From: CAVQXR01 sp046330455
GTDB taxonomy: Bacteria > Actinomycetota > Thermoleophilia > Gaiellales > Gaiellaceae
Direction: 5' to 3'
Assembly (NCBI GenBank): GCA_046330455.1
Contig: JAXLSU010000001.1
Coordinates: 310,001 to 374,000, forward strand
DNA length: 64,000 nt
Below, in pieces: positions 16,447-25,732 of the stretch (positions are counted from its first letter, which is position 1; each line of letters starts with the position of its first letter). The notes below the pieces were generated by a model. That model ran no database searches, was not told the origin of the DNA, and was given only the letters and a program-made list of their open reading frames with translations. The translations under genes and the position numbers were made by a program.

Positions 16447-17625
16447 TCAGACCGAGATGACCGTGAGCGTGCGCGGCACGTTCGAGAGGATCTCGATCCC
16501 CTGCTCGGTCATGAGCAGGGTCTCCATGTAGCTCGCCGTGAAGCCCTTGTCGCGGTCGAAGAGGATGTTCTCGTAGTTCGTCACGTATCCGGGCTCCCAG
16601 GTGAACTGCTCGAACGCGTCGTTCGAGAGGTAGGTGTGCCCGACCCAGTCGGGAGGTAGCGCGATCCCGAGCGCGTAGCCTCCGACCCACCACACGCTCT
16701 CTTTCGGGAACCGCGAGAAGACGTAGTCCTCGGCCACCCGCTGAGCGACGTCGAGCGAATCGCCCGGGCGCACGGCCTTCTGCACCTCGAGCACGCTTCC
16801 CGCCGTGACCTCGAGGATCTCCCGCGCCTCGGGGTGATCCTCCCCGATCGCGAACGTCCGGCACAGGTCGACGTGGTAGCGGTTCACGACCCCGCAGGCG
16901 TCCACGTACATGACATCGCCGCGCTCGACCGGGCGGCGGCCCGGGGCTCCGTGCGTGCGACACCAGACGTGTGGCCCCGCCGAGACCATCGTGCGGATCG
17001 CGGCCTCCTCGCCGCCCGCGTCGGCCATGAGCCCGTTCAGTCGCGCGGCGACCTGGAGCTCGGTCATCCCGGGCCTGACCTCGTCCGGCAGCGCGAGAAA
17101 CGCGGCATCGACCACGGCCGACGCCTGACGGATGCACTCGAGCTCGCGCGGCGACTTCACGAGCCGCACGCGGTCGACGATCCAGTCGCCGTCGACGATC
17201 TGCGCGCCCCGCGCCGCGAGCCGGTCTGCGACCTCGCGGACGAGAGGCGGGGAGGGGGATCTGGAAGACCACTCGATCCCGACGGTCCCGCCCGTCCAGC
17301 CGCGGGACACGAAAGCATCCACGACGCTGTCGACGGCGGTCTCGTAGGTGAAGAACACCGCCTCGTCGAAGTGGGCCGTCATCTCCACGAGCGTGCGGTG
17401 ACGCTCGTAGTCGACGAACACGAGCGACTCCTCGTCTCGCGTGATCACGACGCCGAGTGGTGCGCGCGGCGGGTACCAGATCGACTCGAAGCCGGTCAGG
17501 TAGCACATGTTCGCCGGGCTGATCACGTACAGCACGTCGACTCCGCGCCGCTCGAGCTCGGCGCGGACGCGACGCGCGCGGTCGCGGTACTCGTCACGCG
17601 GGAACGGGAACGCATCCTCGGTCAT
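16447..17625 (-). CDS. M24 family hydrolase, creatinase/ectoine-hydrolase-like
   Basis: Pita-bread-fold protein of 392 aa with the creatinase N-terminal domain (SPANMCYLTGFESIWY) and the C-terminal M24 domain. Two metal-type aspartates are present in VDACGVVNRYHVDL, 11 residues apart. The usual GHGxG metal histidine is replaced by GGYALGIALPPDWVGH, and the final Glu is in METLLMTEQG. The replacement and the PPDW stretch are like creatinase, ectoine hydrolase (DoeA) and DddP rather than Xaa-Pro peptidases. A C-N hydrolase on a small amide or guanidine is likely. The 24-bp gap to the divergent amidase contains a direct repeat TCGGTCATCCT. Confidence 0.85.
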   Translation of the reverse strand: MTEDAFPFPRDEYRDRARRVRAELERRGVDVLYVISPANMCYLTGFESIWYPPRAPLGVVITRDEESLVFVDYERHRTLVEMTAHFDEAVFFTYETAVDSVVDAFVSRGWTGGTVGIEWSSRSPSPPLVREVADRLAARGAQIVDGDWIVDRVRLVKSPRELECIRQASAVVDAAFLALPDEVRPGMTELQVAARLNGLMADAGGEEAAIRTMVSAGPHVWCRTHGAPGRRPVERGDVMYVDACGVVNRYHVDLCRTFAIGEDHPEAREILEVTAGSVLEVQKAVRPGDSLDVAQRVAEDYVFSRFPKESVWWVGGYALGIALPPDWVGHTYLSNDAFEQFTWEPGYVTNYENILFDRDKGFTASYMETLLMTEQGIEILSNVPRTLTVISV

Positions 17626-17649
17626 CCTGATCGGTCATCCTATGCGGTC

Positions 17650-19074
17650 GTGGACGACGTGCACTACCTCTCCGCGACCGAGGCGATCCGGTGCTTCCGG
17701 GCGAGGACGCTCTCGCCGGTCGAGCTGATGGAGGCGGTGATCACCCGCAGCGAGGCCGTGGACGGCCGCGTGAACGCGCTGCCTGTCCGGTTCTTCGACG
17801 AGGCGCTCTCAGCGGCGCGCCGGGCGGAGGCCCGGTACTCGGGCAAGGGCTCGCGCCCGCGGCCGCTCGAGGGGATCCCGGTCGCGGTCAAGGAGGAGAC
17901 GCCCGTGGCCGGCCAGCCGTGGACGCAGGGCTCGCTCGTCTACCGCGATGCCGTAGCCGACCACACCGCGGTCTGCGTCGACCGCGTGATCAGGGCGGGC
18001 GGCATCGTCCATGCCCGGTCGACGGCCCCCGAGTTCTCGTGCACGGCGTACACGCACTCACGGCTCTGGGGAGTGACTCGCAACCCGTGGAACCGGCGCT
18101 ACAGCTGCGGCGGCTCCTCCGGCGGCTCCGGTGCGGCGCTCGCGTCGGGGACGGCGACCCTCGCCACCGGCTCGGACATCGGCGGCTCCATTCGCATCCC
18201 TGCCTCGTTCTGCGGGGTCGTCGGCTTCAAGCCACCGTACGGCCGCGTGCCCGAGGAGCCGCCGTTCAACCTCGACCACTGGTGTCACGAGGGCCCGATG
18301 GCGCGAACGGTGGCCGACTGCGCCCTGCTCGAGAACGTGATGGCCGGGCCCCACCCGTCGGATGTCGCCTCGCTCCGCCCGAAGCTTCGCATTCCTGCCC
18401 GCCTCGCCGGAATCGAGGGCTGGCGGATCGCGCTCTCGCGCGATCTCGGCGGCTTCCGGATCGACCGTGACGTTGCGCGCAACCTCGACGAGGCCGCCGA
18501 TGCGTTCCGCGCCGCCGGGGCCATCGTGGAGGAGGTCGATCTCGGCTGGGAACACCGCGAGATCATCGAGGCGGCGCAGATCCACTTCGGCACGATCTTC
18601 TCGGCGCTACTCGCGGAGGAGGTGCGTCGCCACCCCGAGCTCGTGACTCCGTACGTCGCGGAGTTCGCCCGGCTCTCGAGGCGGGTTCGCAAGGGAGACT
18701 TCACCCGCGGGCTCGAGCTCGAGGGGCGCGTGTACGAGCGGCTCGGACCTGTGCTCGAGCGCCATCGCGTGCTCATCTGCCCGACGATGCCGCTGCCGGC
18801 GCTCCGTGCCGGCGACGACTACCTCGACCACGGGCCGGTCGTCGGCGGCGTGCGCCTCGAGAGCTCCTGGGAGATCCTCACGACCGCCGCGTTCAACATC
18901 TGCAGTCGCTGCCCGGTCATGTCCGTTCCCTCCGGGCTCGCACGAAACGGTGTCCCGACCGGCGTCTCGATCGTCGGCCGCACCTACGACGACGTCAGCG
19001 TGTTCCGGGCGGCCGCGGCGTACGAGCGCGTCAGTCCGTGGCTGCACGTCCCCGAACGACGTCCAACCCTCTGA
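17650..19074 (+). CDS. Amidase (amidase signature family)
   Basis: Protein of 474 aa with the Ser-Ser-Lys amidase signature. The catalytic lysine is in PVAVKEE. The glycine/serine region reads GGSSGGSGAALASG, and the nucleophile serine is in TGSDIGGSIRIPA followed by GVVGFKPPYGR. It hydrolyses an unknown amide to acid plus ammonia or amine. The GTG at 17650 is the best start; a longer stop-free frame upstream runs antisense to the M24 gene. The downstream cupin follows 11 bp later and an FAD oxidase after that. Together they form a likely catabolic operon, with the amidase releasing the amine or amino acid the oxidase then attacks. Confidence 0.9.
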   Translation: MDDVHYLSATEAIRCFRARTLSPVELMEAVITRSEAVDGRVNALPVRFFDEALSAARRAEARYSGKGSRPRPLEGIPVAVKEETPVAGQPWTQGSLVYRDAVADHTAVCVDRVIRAGGIVHARSTAPEFSCTAYTHSRLWGVTRNPWNRRYSCGGSSGGSGAALASGTATLATGSDIGGSIRIPASFCGVVGFKPPYGRVPEEPPFNLDHWCHEGPMARTVADCALLENVMAGPHPSDVASLRPKLRIPARLAGIEGWRIALSRDLGGFRIDRDVARNLDEAADAFRAAGAIVEEVDLGWEHREIIEAAQIHFGTIFSALLAEEVRRHPELVTPYVAEFARLSRRVRKGDFTRGLELEGRVYERLGPVLERHRVLICPTMPLPALRAGDDYLDHGPVVGGVRLESSWEILTTAAFNICSRCPVMSVPSGLARNGVPTGVSIVGRTYDDVSVFRAAAAYERVSPWLHVPERRPTL

Positions 19075-19085
19075 AAGGAGAGACG

Positions 19086-19484
19086 ATGGAGAAGCCGAGG
19101 CCGATGGTTGTACCGATGGATTCCGTCCCGCCCGTGCCGGCCGCCGACGCGGTGACGAAGGTGCGGATCGCCCGCCTGATTACGAGAGAGCGTTGTGGCT
19201 CGGGCCTGCTCTGCGGGGTCGCGTGGCTCGACCCGGGAGAGGAGACGAACACCTGGTCGTCGCGGGCGACGAACGACATGGGCCCGGACGATCACTGGTA
19301 CGGGGCGGTCGACGAGACGTACTTCATCATCCGCGGCACGCTGCGTCTCACCTGGGACGAGGGCGTGCTCGACCTGACTCCGAACGACGCGGTCTTCCTC
19401 GCACCAGGCTGGACCTACCACCTGGAGAACGTCGGTGACGAGCCGGCCTTCTTCACGTACTCGATGACACCGACGCCCGAGTGA
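19086..19484 (+). CDS. Cupin domain protein
   Basis: Single-domain cupin of 132 aa. The barrel is recognisable from DETYFIIRGTLRLTWDEG, followed by the second motif PGWTYHLENVGDEP. The classic first-motif HxH is reduced (DDHWYGAVDE), so metal binding is uncertain. The ATG at 19086 is preceded by GAAAGGAG, which decides the start. Its stop overlaps the next gene's GTG in a GTGA tetranucleotide, so it is tightly coupled to the FAD oxidase. Cupins next to DAO-type oxidases often handle unstable imine or oxo products, but that is only an analogy. Confidence 0.85.
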   Translation: MEKPRPMVVPMDSVPPVPAADAVTKVRIARLITRERCGSGLLCGVAWLDPGEETNTWSSRATNDMGPDDHWYGAVDETYFIIRGTLRLTWDEGVLDLTPNDAVFLAPGWTYHLENVGDEPAFFTYSMTPTPE

Positions 19485-20896
19485 GCGCCGAGACCCCTCC
19501 GTACCCCGGCCGCAGCTGGTGGCTGCTCGAGGCCCTCGAGGAGGATCCGGGCGAGCCCTGCCCGCCTCTCCTCGCCGACATCGAGGCCGACGTCGTCATC
19601 GTCGGCGGCGGGTACACGGGGCTCTGGACCGCGCACAATTTGCTCGAGCTCTCGCCCGGCCTCCGGGTCGTGATCCTCGAGCGTGACATCTGCGGCGGCG
19701 GTCCGAGTGGGCGCAACGGCGGGTTTGTCAACGGCTTCTGGACGTACCTCGGTGAGCACGTCGAGCTGTTCGGCGCGGAGCGTGCGCTGGCCCTCGCGCG
19801 CGCCGGCGAACGGAGCGTCGTCGAGCTCGGGGAGTGGTGCGAGCGCCACGACGTCGACGCCTGGTACGTGCGCAAGGGCGAGCTTGCGGCGGCCACCTCG
19901 CCCGCCCAGGACGGACGGTGGCACGGCATGGTGGACGTGGCTCGCCGGCTCGGGGTGGGCGATCGCGCGCTGGAGCTGTCGCCGGACGACGTGCGGGCAC
20001 GGCTCGTCCTGCCGCATCGCAGCGGGGGGATGCTCGTCCGGGAGAGTGCGACGGTGCAGCCGGCGCGACTCGCGCGTGGCCTGCGCCGCGTGGTGCACGA
20101 ACAGGGGGCGAGGATCTACGAGACGACGCCGGCGCGGCGGCTTCGTGCCGGGGATCCGAGCGTCCTCTACACGCCCGGCGGCTCGGTCACGGCGGGGACG
20201 GTCGTGCTCGCGACGAACGCCTGGCTGGCGTCGCTGCCCGCGCTTCGCAGCCGCCTCACCGTCCGGGGCTCGTACATCGTCCTGAGCGCGCCCGCGCCGG
20301 AACGGCTCGCGGAGATCGCCTGGACCGGCGGTGAGAGCCTCTGGAACTACCGCTCGGCCGTGAACTACGTGCGGACGACACGCGACGGCCGTATCGCGTT
20401 CGGCACCGGCGGGATGCAGCCGGGGTTGGGAACGCGCGTCGACCCGAGCTTCGACTGGGACGCACGCCTGGTCGCCGAGGTCGCCCGGCAGTTCCGCCGG
20501 ATGTTCCCGTCCTTCCAGGCTGTCCCGCTGGAAGCGGCGTGGGGCGGCCCGATCGACGTCTCGGGCGCCCACCTCGTGTTCGTCGACGAGCTTGCACCGG
20601 GACGGGTTCACGTCGCCGCGGGCTACACGGGCAACGGCGTCGGGCCGTGCCACCTCGTCGGGAAGATCCTCGCCCGCCGGACGCTCGGGATCGACGACGA
20701 GCTGACACGGCTTCCGATCGTCGGCTTTCGCCCGAAGGGCTTCCCGCCCGAGCCGCTTCGCTCGCTCGGGGGTCTCATGGTGAACGAGGCGGTGCTGCGC
20801 CTCTGCGCCGCGGAGGACGTCGGTGCGACCGTGGGGCCGGCGACGAGCTTCGCTGCCCGGCTCCCGCGTAGGCTCGGGTATCTGCTCGGGCCCTGA
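19481..20896 (+). CDS. FAD-dependent oxidoreductase, PuuB/DAO type
   Basis: Protein of 471 aa, similar in layout to gamma-glutamylputrescine oxidase and related amine oxidases. The FAD GxGxxG is in VVIVGGGYTGLW (about residues 38-49). GPSGRNGGFVNG follows, as in PuuB-like proteins, then the C-terminal VAAGYTGNGVGPCHLVGK FAD-binding segment. It would oxidise an amine or N-methyl group, releasing H2O2. The GTG start overlaps the cupin stop by 4 bp. The operon partners are the amidase and cupin upstream. It converges on the NAD-glutamate dehydrogenase gene with only 27 bp between. Confidence 0.88.
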   Translation: MSAETPPYPGRSWWLLEALEEDPGEPCPPLLADIEADVVIVGGGYTGLWTAHNLLELSPGLRVVILERDICGGGPSGRNGGFVNGFWTYLGEHVELFGAERALALARAGERSVVELGEWCERHDVDAWYVRKGELAAATSPAQDGRWHGMVDVARRLGVGDRALELSPDDVRARLVLPHRSGGMLVRESATVQPARLARGLRRVVHEQGARIYETTPARRLRAGDPSVLYTPGGSVTAGTVVLATNAWLASLPALRSRLTVRGSYIVLSAPAPERLAEIAWTGGESLWNYRSAVNYVRTTRDGRIAFGTGGMQPGLGTRVDPSFDWDARLVAEVARQFRRMFPSFQAVPLEAAWGGPIDVSGAHLVFVDELAPGRVHVAAGYTGNGVGPCHLVGKILARRTLGIDDELTRLPIVGFRPKGFPPEPLRSLGGLMVNEAVLRLCAAEDVGATVGPATSFAARLPRRLGYLLGP

Positions 20897-20923
20897 GCGC
20901 GGCCGGTGGGTGCCCCCAAACGG

Positions 20924-23900
20924 TCAGGCGACGAGCCCGCGTACCTGGCGCAGCGCGACGGTGAGTCCGGCGAGGCCCGTCTCGCCATGGGTCTGGAGCG
21001 AGCCGACGAGCCGGTTCAGACGCTCGTAGGCCTCGGCGTGGCCGGCGACGAACGCGTCGAACGCCGCGTCGATCGGGCGTCCGTTCGCGCTGTCGAGGAC
21101 CCGGAGCGAGATGTCTCGGCGTAGCGACATCAGGTCGTCGCTCATCGCCTGACTCGCCCAGCGCTGCCAGCGGGACGTCTCGGGGAGCTCGAGCAGGCGC
21201 TGTTCGAGCCAGTCCAGGCTCAGTCGCTCGCCCGCGCGGAAGAAGGTGCCGGCGACCTCCTCGAGCCCCCGGCCGCTCAGCCGCGCGACCGCGATGATGT
21301 CGGGGGCGTGCGCGAGCTCGGGCTGGTAGGCGTGGCGTCGCGCGAGCTCCTCCTCGATCCCGCGTGAGACGAGATCCCAGACGACCGCTTCGCGAGCGGC
21401 ACGCCACGTCTCCGAGCCGGTCTGCTCGATGATCGTCGAGAGCTGCTCGACGACCGGGGCCGCCTCCGCGATCGTCGAGCCGAGCGGCGCGCCGGGCGCG
21501 TTCAGGAGGTACCAGCGGGCGACGTCCTCGACGAGCGTGTCGACGCCGACCATCAGCACGTTCTGAACCGACGGATCGACCTTGCCGTCGAGAGCCTCGA
21601 CCGCGTCCCATCGCTCCTTCGCCCCGCTCACGTACCGGGCGATCCAGTAGGCCCGTCCGACCTCCGCGGCGCCCGATCCGGTCTCGGCGGCGAGTCTCGA
21701 CGCCCAGGTGATCCCGAGGTCGTTGACGACCGTGTTCGAGGTGATCGTCGAGGCGAGGTCGCGTCGCAGCGGGTGCTCCGTCGCGAGGTGGCCGAACCGT
21801 TCGGTGACGAGGGGAGGGAAGTAGTCGCGCACCGCATCGAGCAGGAACGGATCGTCGGGCAGGCTGGAGGCCTCGATCTTCGTCTCGAGGCTCCGCTTCG
21901 CATAGGCGAGAAGAACGCAGAGCTCGGGCCGGCTCATGCTCTGGCCGGTGCGTGCCCGCTCGCCCATCTCCTCGCTCGAGGGAAGGCTCTCGAGCTCCCG
22001 CTCGAGGAGCCCTTCCTGCTCGAGCCCGACCATCAGATCCTCGTAGGCCTCGATTCGCTCGTATGAGACCGCGGCCTCCTGCGACAGGATCTGTGCCTGC
22101 AGGTAGTTGTCGTAGAGCACGTGGCGGGCGACGTCGGGCTCGGCCTCCTGCAGGAGCTCGTTGCGTTGCTTGCCCGTCAGGTCGCCGGCCGTCACGGCGA
22201 TCCCGAGCAGGATCTTCAGGTTCACCTCGTGGTCGGAGGTGTCGACGCCGGCGGAGTTGTCGATGAAGTCGGCGTTGATCCGGCCGCCGGCATTCGCGTA
22301 CTCGATGCGGCCGCGCTGCGTGAAGCCGAGATTCCCGCCCTCGCCGACGACGCGGCAGCGCAGCTCGGCGCCGTTCGCTCGGATCGCGTCGTTCGCCCGG
22401 TCGCCGGCCTCCTGGTTCGTCTCGCCCGCGGCCTTCACGAACGTCCCGATGCCCCCGTTCCAGAACAGGTCGACCGGGGCGCGGAGGATGGCTGCCATCA
22501 CCTCGACCGGGCTCAGCGTGATCCCGTCGTCACCGAGCCCGAGCACCCGGCAGGCGTCGGCGGAGAGAGCGATCGCCTTCTCCTGGCGCGACCACACCCC
22601 GCCGCCGGGCGACAGCTTCGTGCGGTCGTAGTCGTTCCACGACGATGCGGGCAGCTCGAAGAGCCGTCGACGCTCGGCGAACGACGCGTCCGGGTCGGGG
22701 GTCGGGTCGATGAAGACGTCACGGTGGTCGAACGCGGCGACGAGCCGGATCTGCTCGGAGAGCAGCATGCCGTTGCCGAAGACGTCGCCGGACATGTCTC
22801 CGACGCCGACGGCGGTGAACGGCTGCGTGGCGACGTCGTGCCCGAGCTCGCGGAAGTGCCGCTTCACCGACTCCCACGCTCCTCGCGCGGTGATCCCGAG
22901 CTGCTTGTGGTCGTAGCCGTGCGATCCGCCGGAGGCGAAAGCGTCGCCGAGCCAGAAGCCGTACTCGGCGGCGATGCCGTTCGCGATGTCCGAGAACGTC
23001 GCCGTTCCCTTGTCTGCCGCGACGACGAGGTACGGGTCGGGCTCGTCGAGGATGCGGACGCCCTCGGGGTGGACGACCGTGCCGCCGACGAGGTTGTCGG
23101 TGAGGTCGAGCAGCCCGCGAATCAGCGTCGAGTACTGCTCGGCGACGTCGGCCCTGAGCGCGTCTCGATCCGCCGGCGGGTGCTTGAGCACGAAGCCACC
23201 CTTCGACCCGACCGGCACGATCACGGCGTTCTTGACCATCTGGGCCTTCATCAGGCCGAGGATCTCCGTGCGGTAGTCCTCCTTGCGGTCCGACCAGCGA
23301 ATCCCGCCTCGCGCAACCTTCCCGCCTCGCAGGTGGACGCCCTCCATCTCCGGTGAGTACACGAAGATCTCGTAGAGCGGGAACGGCTTCGGCATGTCCG
23401 GGACCGCGGCGGACGCGAACTTGAACGAGAGGTGCGCCCGGCCGGGACGGAACGCGTTCGTCCGCACCGTCGCGAGCACGAGCCCGAGCTGTGCCCGCAG
23501 GATCCTGTCCTCGTCGAGGCTCTTGACCCGGTCGAGATCGGCACGGATGGACGCGACGAGCGCCTCCTCCGCAGCCGGGTCGGGCGAGCGGGCGGGGTCG
23601 AAGCGCAGCTCGAAGAGCTCGACGAGCCCGCGGGCGATGTGCGGGTTCCGGGCAAACGTCTCGTTCTTGTACTCCATGCCGAAGGCCGCCCCGACCCGGA
23701 GCCGGTACGTGCGGTAGGCCCGGAGGATTCGAACCTGCTGCCAGGTGAGCCCGGCCGTGATCACGAGCCGGTTGAGGGAGTCCGATTCGGCCTCTCCTCG
23801 CCAGATCGCGGAGATCGCGTCGGCGACCCGGGCGCCGCACGCGGTCAGGTCGAGGTAGTTGCCGTCCTCGCCGAGGACGCCGAAGTCGTGGAGGTAGACA

Positions 23901-25720
23901 TCGGCCTCGCTCTGCAGGCGGGTCGGGATCTCCTCGACCACCGCGAGACCGAGGTGCTCGAGGATCGGCATGAAGTCGGAGAGCCTGACCTTGCCCCCCG
24001 TCTTGTAGAGACCGACCCGGGTCAAGCGCTGCTCGTGGTCGAGCTCGTTCTGCAGGGCGACGGCGAACGGCTCGCCCGCCTCGAGCCGCTCGAACTGCTC
24101 GATGTCGAGCAGCGAGAGGTAGATGTCCGTCGTGGACTTGTAGTACGTGGGAAGGAGCGCGGCGTACCGGTCCGCGAGGATGTTCCCCTTCTCCTCGCCG
24201 TGGAGCTGTGTGAGCCGCTCGCGGAGCCGATCGTCCCACGTCCGGGTCGCCTGGACGACCTCCTGCTCGAGCTCGGCGAACGAGATCTGCGGGATCGTGT
24301 CGCCGACGTGAACCGTGAAGTGGATCCGGGCCTGCTCCTCGTCGCCGAGCGAGAGGTGGTAGTCGATCGACGAGCCGCCGAACCGGCTCAGGAACAGGTC
24401 CTGAAGGCGGAAGCGCAGCTCGGCGTTGAAGCGGTCGCGCGGGAGCGCAACCAGGACCGCGACCCGTCCCTCATCGAGGTTCGGCCGTACGAAGAGCTGG
24501 ATCTGCCGGCGCTCCTGCAGGTCGAGAAGGCGGACGAGCGTCCGTCGAAGCTCCTCGACGGGCGCCGTGAACAGCTCGTCCTTCGGGAACGACTCGAACA
24601 TCTCGATCAGCGACTTGTAGTCGTACGAGCCCTCGAGATAGTCCTCGGCGATCGCGATCTGGCGGAGCTTCCGGGCGAGGATCGGCGTCCGGCTCGCAGG
24701 CTCCATGTACGCCTTGCGCGTGAACAGGCCGAGCAGGCGCAGGGCGCCGGTCACCACGCCCTCCCCGTCCACCCGCTTCACCGTGATGTCGTCCATCTTC
24801 GCGTGGCGATGGACGGTCGAGAAGCGGTTCGTCTTCGAGACGACGAGGAGCGGCCCGACCAGCAGACGGTCGCGGAGCGCGGCCTCGACCGCGGAGATCG
24901 GGACGGGCTCGCGATAGCGCGAGCGGGCGTCGTCGGCCAGGATGCCGAGCCCGAGGTCGTGGATCACCGCGAGCCGCTCGTCGCGGAGGTCGTACTCGCG
25001 GTAGCCGAGGAGGACGAAGTTCCCGTCGGCGATCCACTCGAGAAACGCCGTCGTCTCCTCGATCTCGTCGACGGCGTACCGTGCGCCGCTGCCCTGGGCG
25101 GCCTCGATCATCGTCGTGACCCGGGTCTTCATCGCGGCGCGGTCGCGAACGGCTGCCCGGAGATCGAGGAGCGCGCGCGTGACTCGCTCCTCGGTCTGGG
25201 TGAGCTGCTCGGGCGTGAGGTGCCGCGAGACCTCGAAGTGCATCACCGACTCGCGGATGGCTGCTTCGCGGGCGTGGAGGATCCGCCGGATGCGGCCCTC
25301 GTCGTCGCGCTCGACGCCGACGACCGGATGGATGACGTCGCGAACCTCGAGCCCTTCGGCCCGCAGCGCCTCCGACACGGTGTCGACGAGGAACGGCGAG
25401 TCCTCGCAGTTCGTCTCGACCACGCTGCCGACCGTCGAGTAGCCGTTGCTCGCGAGCGTCGGGTTGAAGGCGCGGATGACGAACGGCCGCTCGCTGCGGA
25501 AGTCGGCGAGCTCGAAGATCCCGATAATCTCGCCGAAGAGTTCTTCGGCCGCGATCTCGGCCTCCTCCTCGGGCGTCATGCGGCGGACGTAGGCGCGCGC
25601 GAACTCGCGGATCGCCGCGACCCGCCCGGCGGGGACGCGTTCGGCGATCCGGCCGAGCAGCTCCTGGACGAGCGGGCTCGTACCGCCTGGGACGTCGGTG
25701 CCGGGCTCGGCCGCGCTCAT
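20924..25720 (-). CDS. NAD-dependent glutamate dehydrogenase, large bacterial type
   Basis: Giant glutamate dehydrogenase of 1598 aa (family about 1600-1650 aa) that oxidatively deaminates glutamate to 2-oxoglutarate and ammonia. The N-terminal half carries ACT-like regulatory regions (e.g. VVETNCEDSPFLVDTVSEAL). The catalytic core has FARNPHIARGLVELFELRF, the active lysine in VPVGSKGGFVLK (about residue 840) and the NAD-binding part GVGDMSGDVFGNGM...AAFDHRDVF. The helical C-terminal domain is complete. It starts 12 bp after the stop of the aminotransferase gene, so the pair forms a transdeamination unit. There is no good Shine-Dalgarno sequence in the gap, suggesting coupled re-initiation. 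Confidence 0.96.
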   Translation of the reverse strand: MSAAEPGTDVPGGTSPLVQELLGRIAERVPAGRVAAIREFARAYVRRMTPEEEAEIAAEELFGEIIGIFELADFRSERPFVIRAFNPTLASNGYSTVGSVVETNCEDSPFLVDTVSEALRAEGLEVRDVIHPVVGVERDDEGRIRRILHAREAAIRESVMHFEVSRHLTPEQLTQTEERVTRALLDLRAAVRDRAAMKTRVTTMIEAAQGSGARYAVDEIEETTAFLEWIADGNFVLLGYREYDLRDERLAVIHDLGLGILADDARSRYREPVPISAVEAALRDRLLVGPLLVVSKTNRFSTVHRHAKMDDITVKRVDGEGVVTGALRLLGLFTRKAYMEPASRTPILARKLRQIAIAEDYLEGSYDYKSLIEMFESFPKDELFTAPVEELRRTLVRLLDLQERRQIQLFVRPNLDEGRVAVLVALPRDRFNAELRFRLQDLFLSRFGGSSIDYHLSLGDEEQARIHFTVHVGDTIPQISFAELEQEVVQATRTWDDRLRERLTQLHGEEKGNILADRYAALLPTYYKSTTDIYLSLLDIEQFERLEAGEPFAVALQNELDHEQRLTRVGLYKTGGKVRLSDFMPILEHLGLAVVEEIPTRLQSEADVYLHDFGVLGEDGNYLDLTACGARVADAISAIWRGEAESDSLNRLVITAGLTWQQVRILRAYRTYRLRVGAAFGMEYKNETFARNPHIARGLVELFELRFDPARSPDPAAEEALVASIRADLDRVKSLDEDRILRAQLGLVLATVRTNAFRPGRAHLSFKFASAAVPDMPKPFPLYEIFVYSPEMEGVHLRGGKVARGGIRWSDRKEDYRTEILGLMKAQMVKNAVIVPVGSKGGFVLKHPPADRDALRADVAEQYSTLIRGLLDLTDNLVGGTVVHPEGVRILDEPDPYLVVAADKGTATFSDIANGIAAEYGFWLGDAFASGGSHGYDHKQLGITARGAWESVKRHFRELGHDVATQPFTAVGVGDMSGDVFGNGMLLSEQIRLVAAFDHRDVFIDPTPDPDASFAERRRLFELPASSWNDYDRTKLSPGGGVWSRQEKAIALSADACRVLGLGDDGITLSPVEVMAAILRAPVDLFWNGGIGTFVKAAGETNQEAGDRANDAIRANGAELRCRVVGEGGNLGFTQRGRIEYANAGGRINADFIDNSAGVDTSDHEVNLKILLGIAVTAGDLTGKQRNELLQEAEPDVARHVLYDNYLQAQILSQEAAVSYERIEAYEDLMVGLEQEGLLERELESLPSSEEMGERARTGQSMSRPELCVLLAYAKRSLETKIEASSLPDDPFLLDAVRDYFPPLVTERFGHLATEHPLRRDLASTITSNTVVNDLGITWASRLAAETGSGAAEVGRAYWIARYVSGAKERWDAVEALDGKVDPSVQNVLMVGVDTLVEDVARWYLLNAPGAPLGSTIAEAAPVVEQLSTIIEQTGSETWRAAREAVVWDLVSRGIEEELARRHAYQPELAHAPDIIAVARLSGRGLEEVAGTFFRAGERLSLDWLEQRLLELPETSRWQRWASQAMSDDLMSLRRDISLRVLDSANGRPIDAAFDAFVAGHAEAYERLNRLVGSLQTHGETGLAGLTVALRQVRGLVA

Positions 25721-25732
25721 CGGATCATCGGG

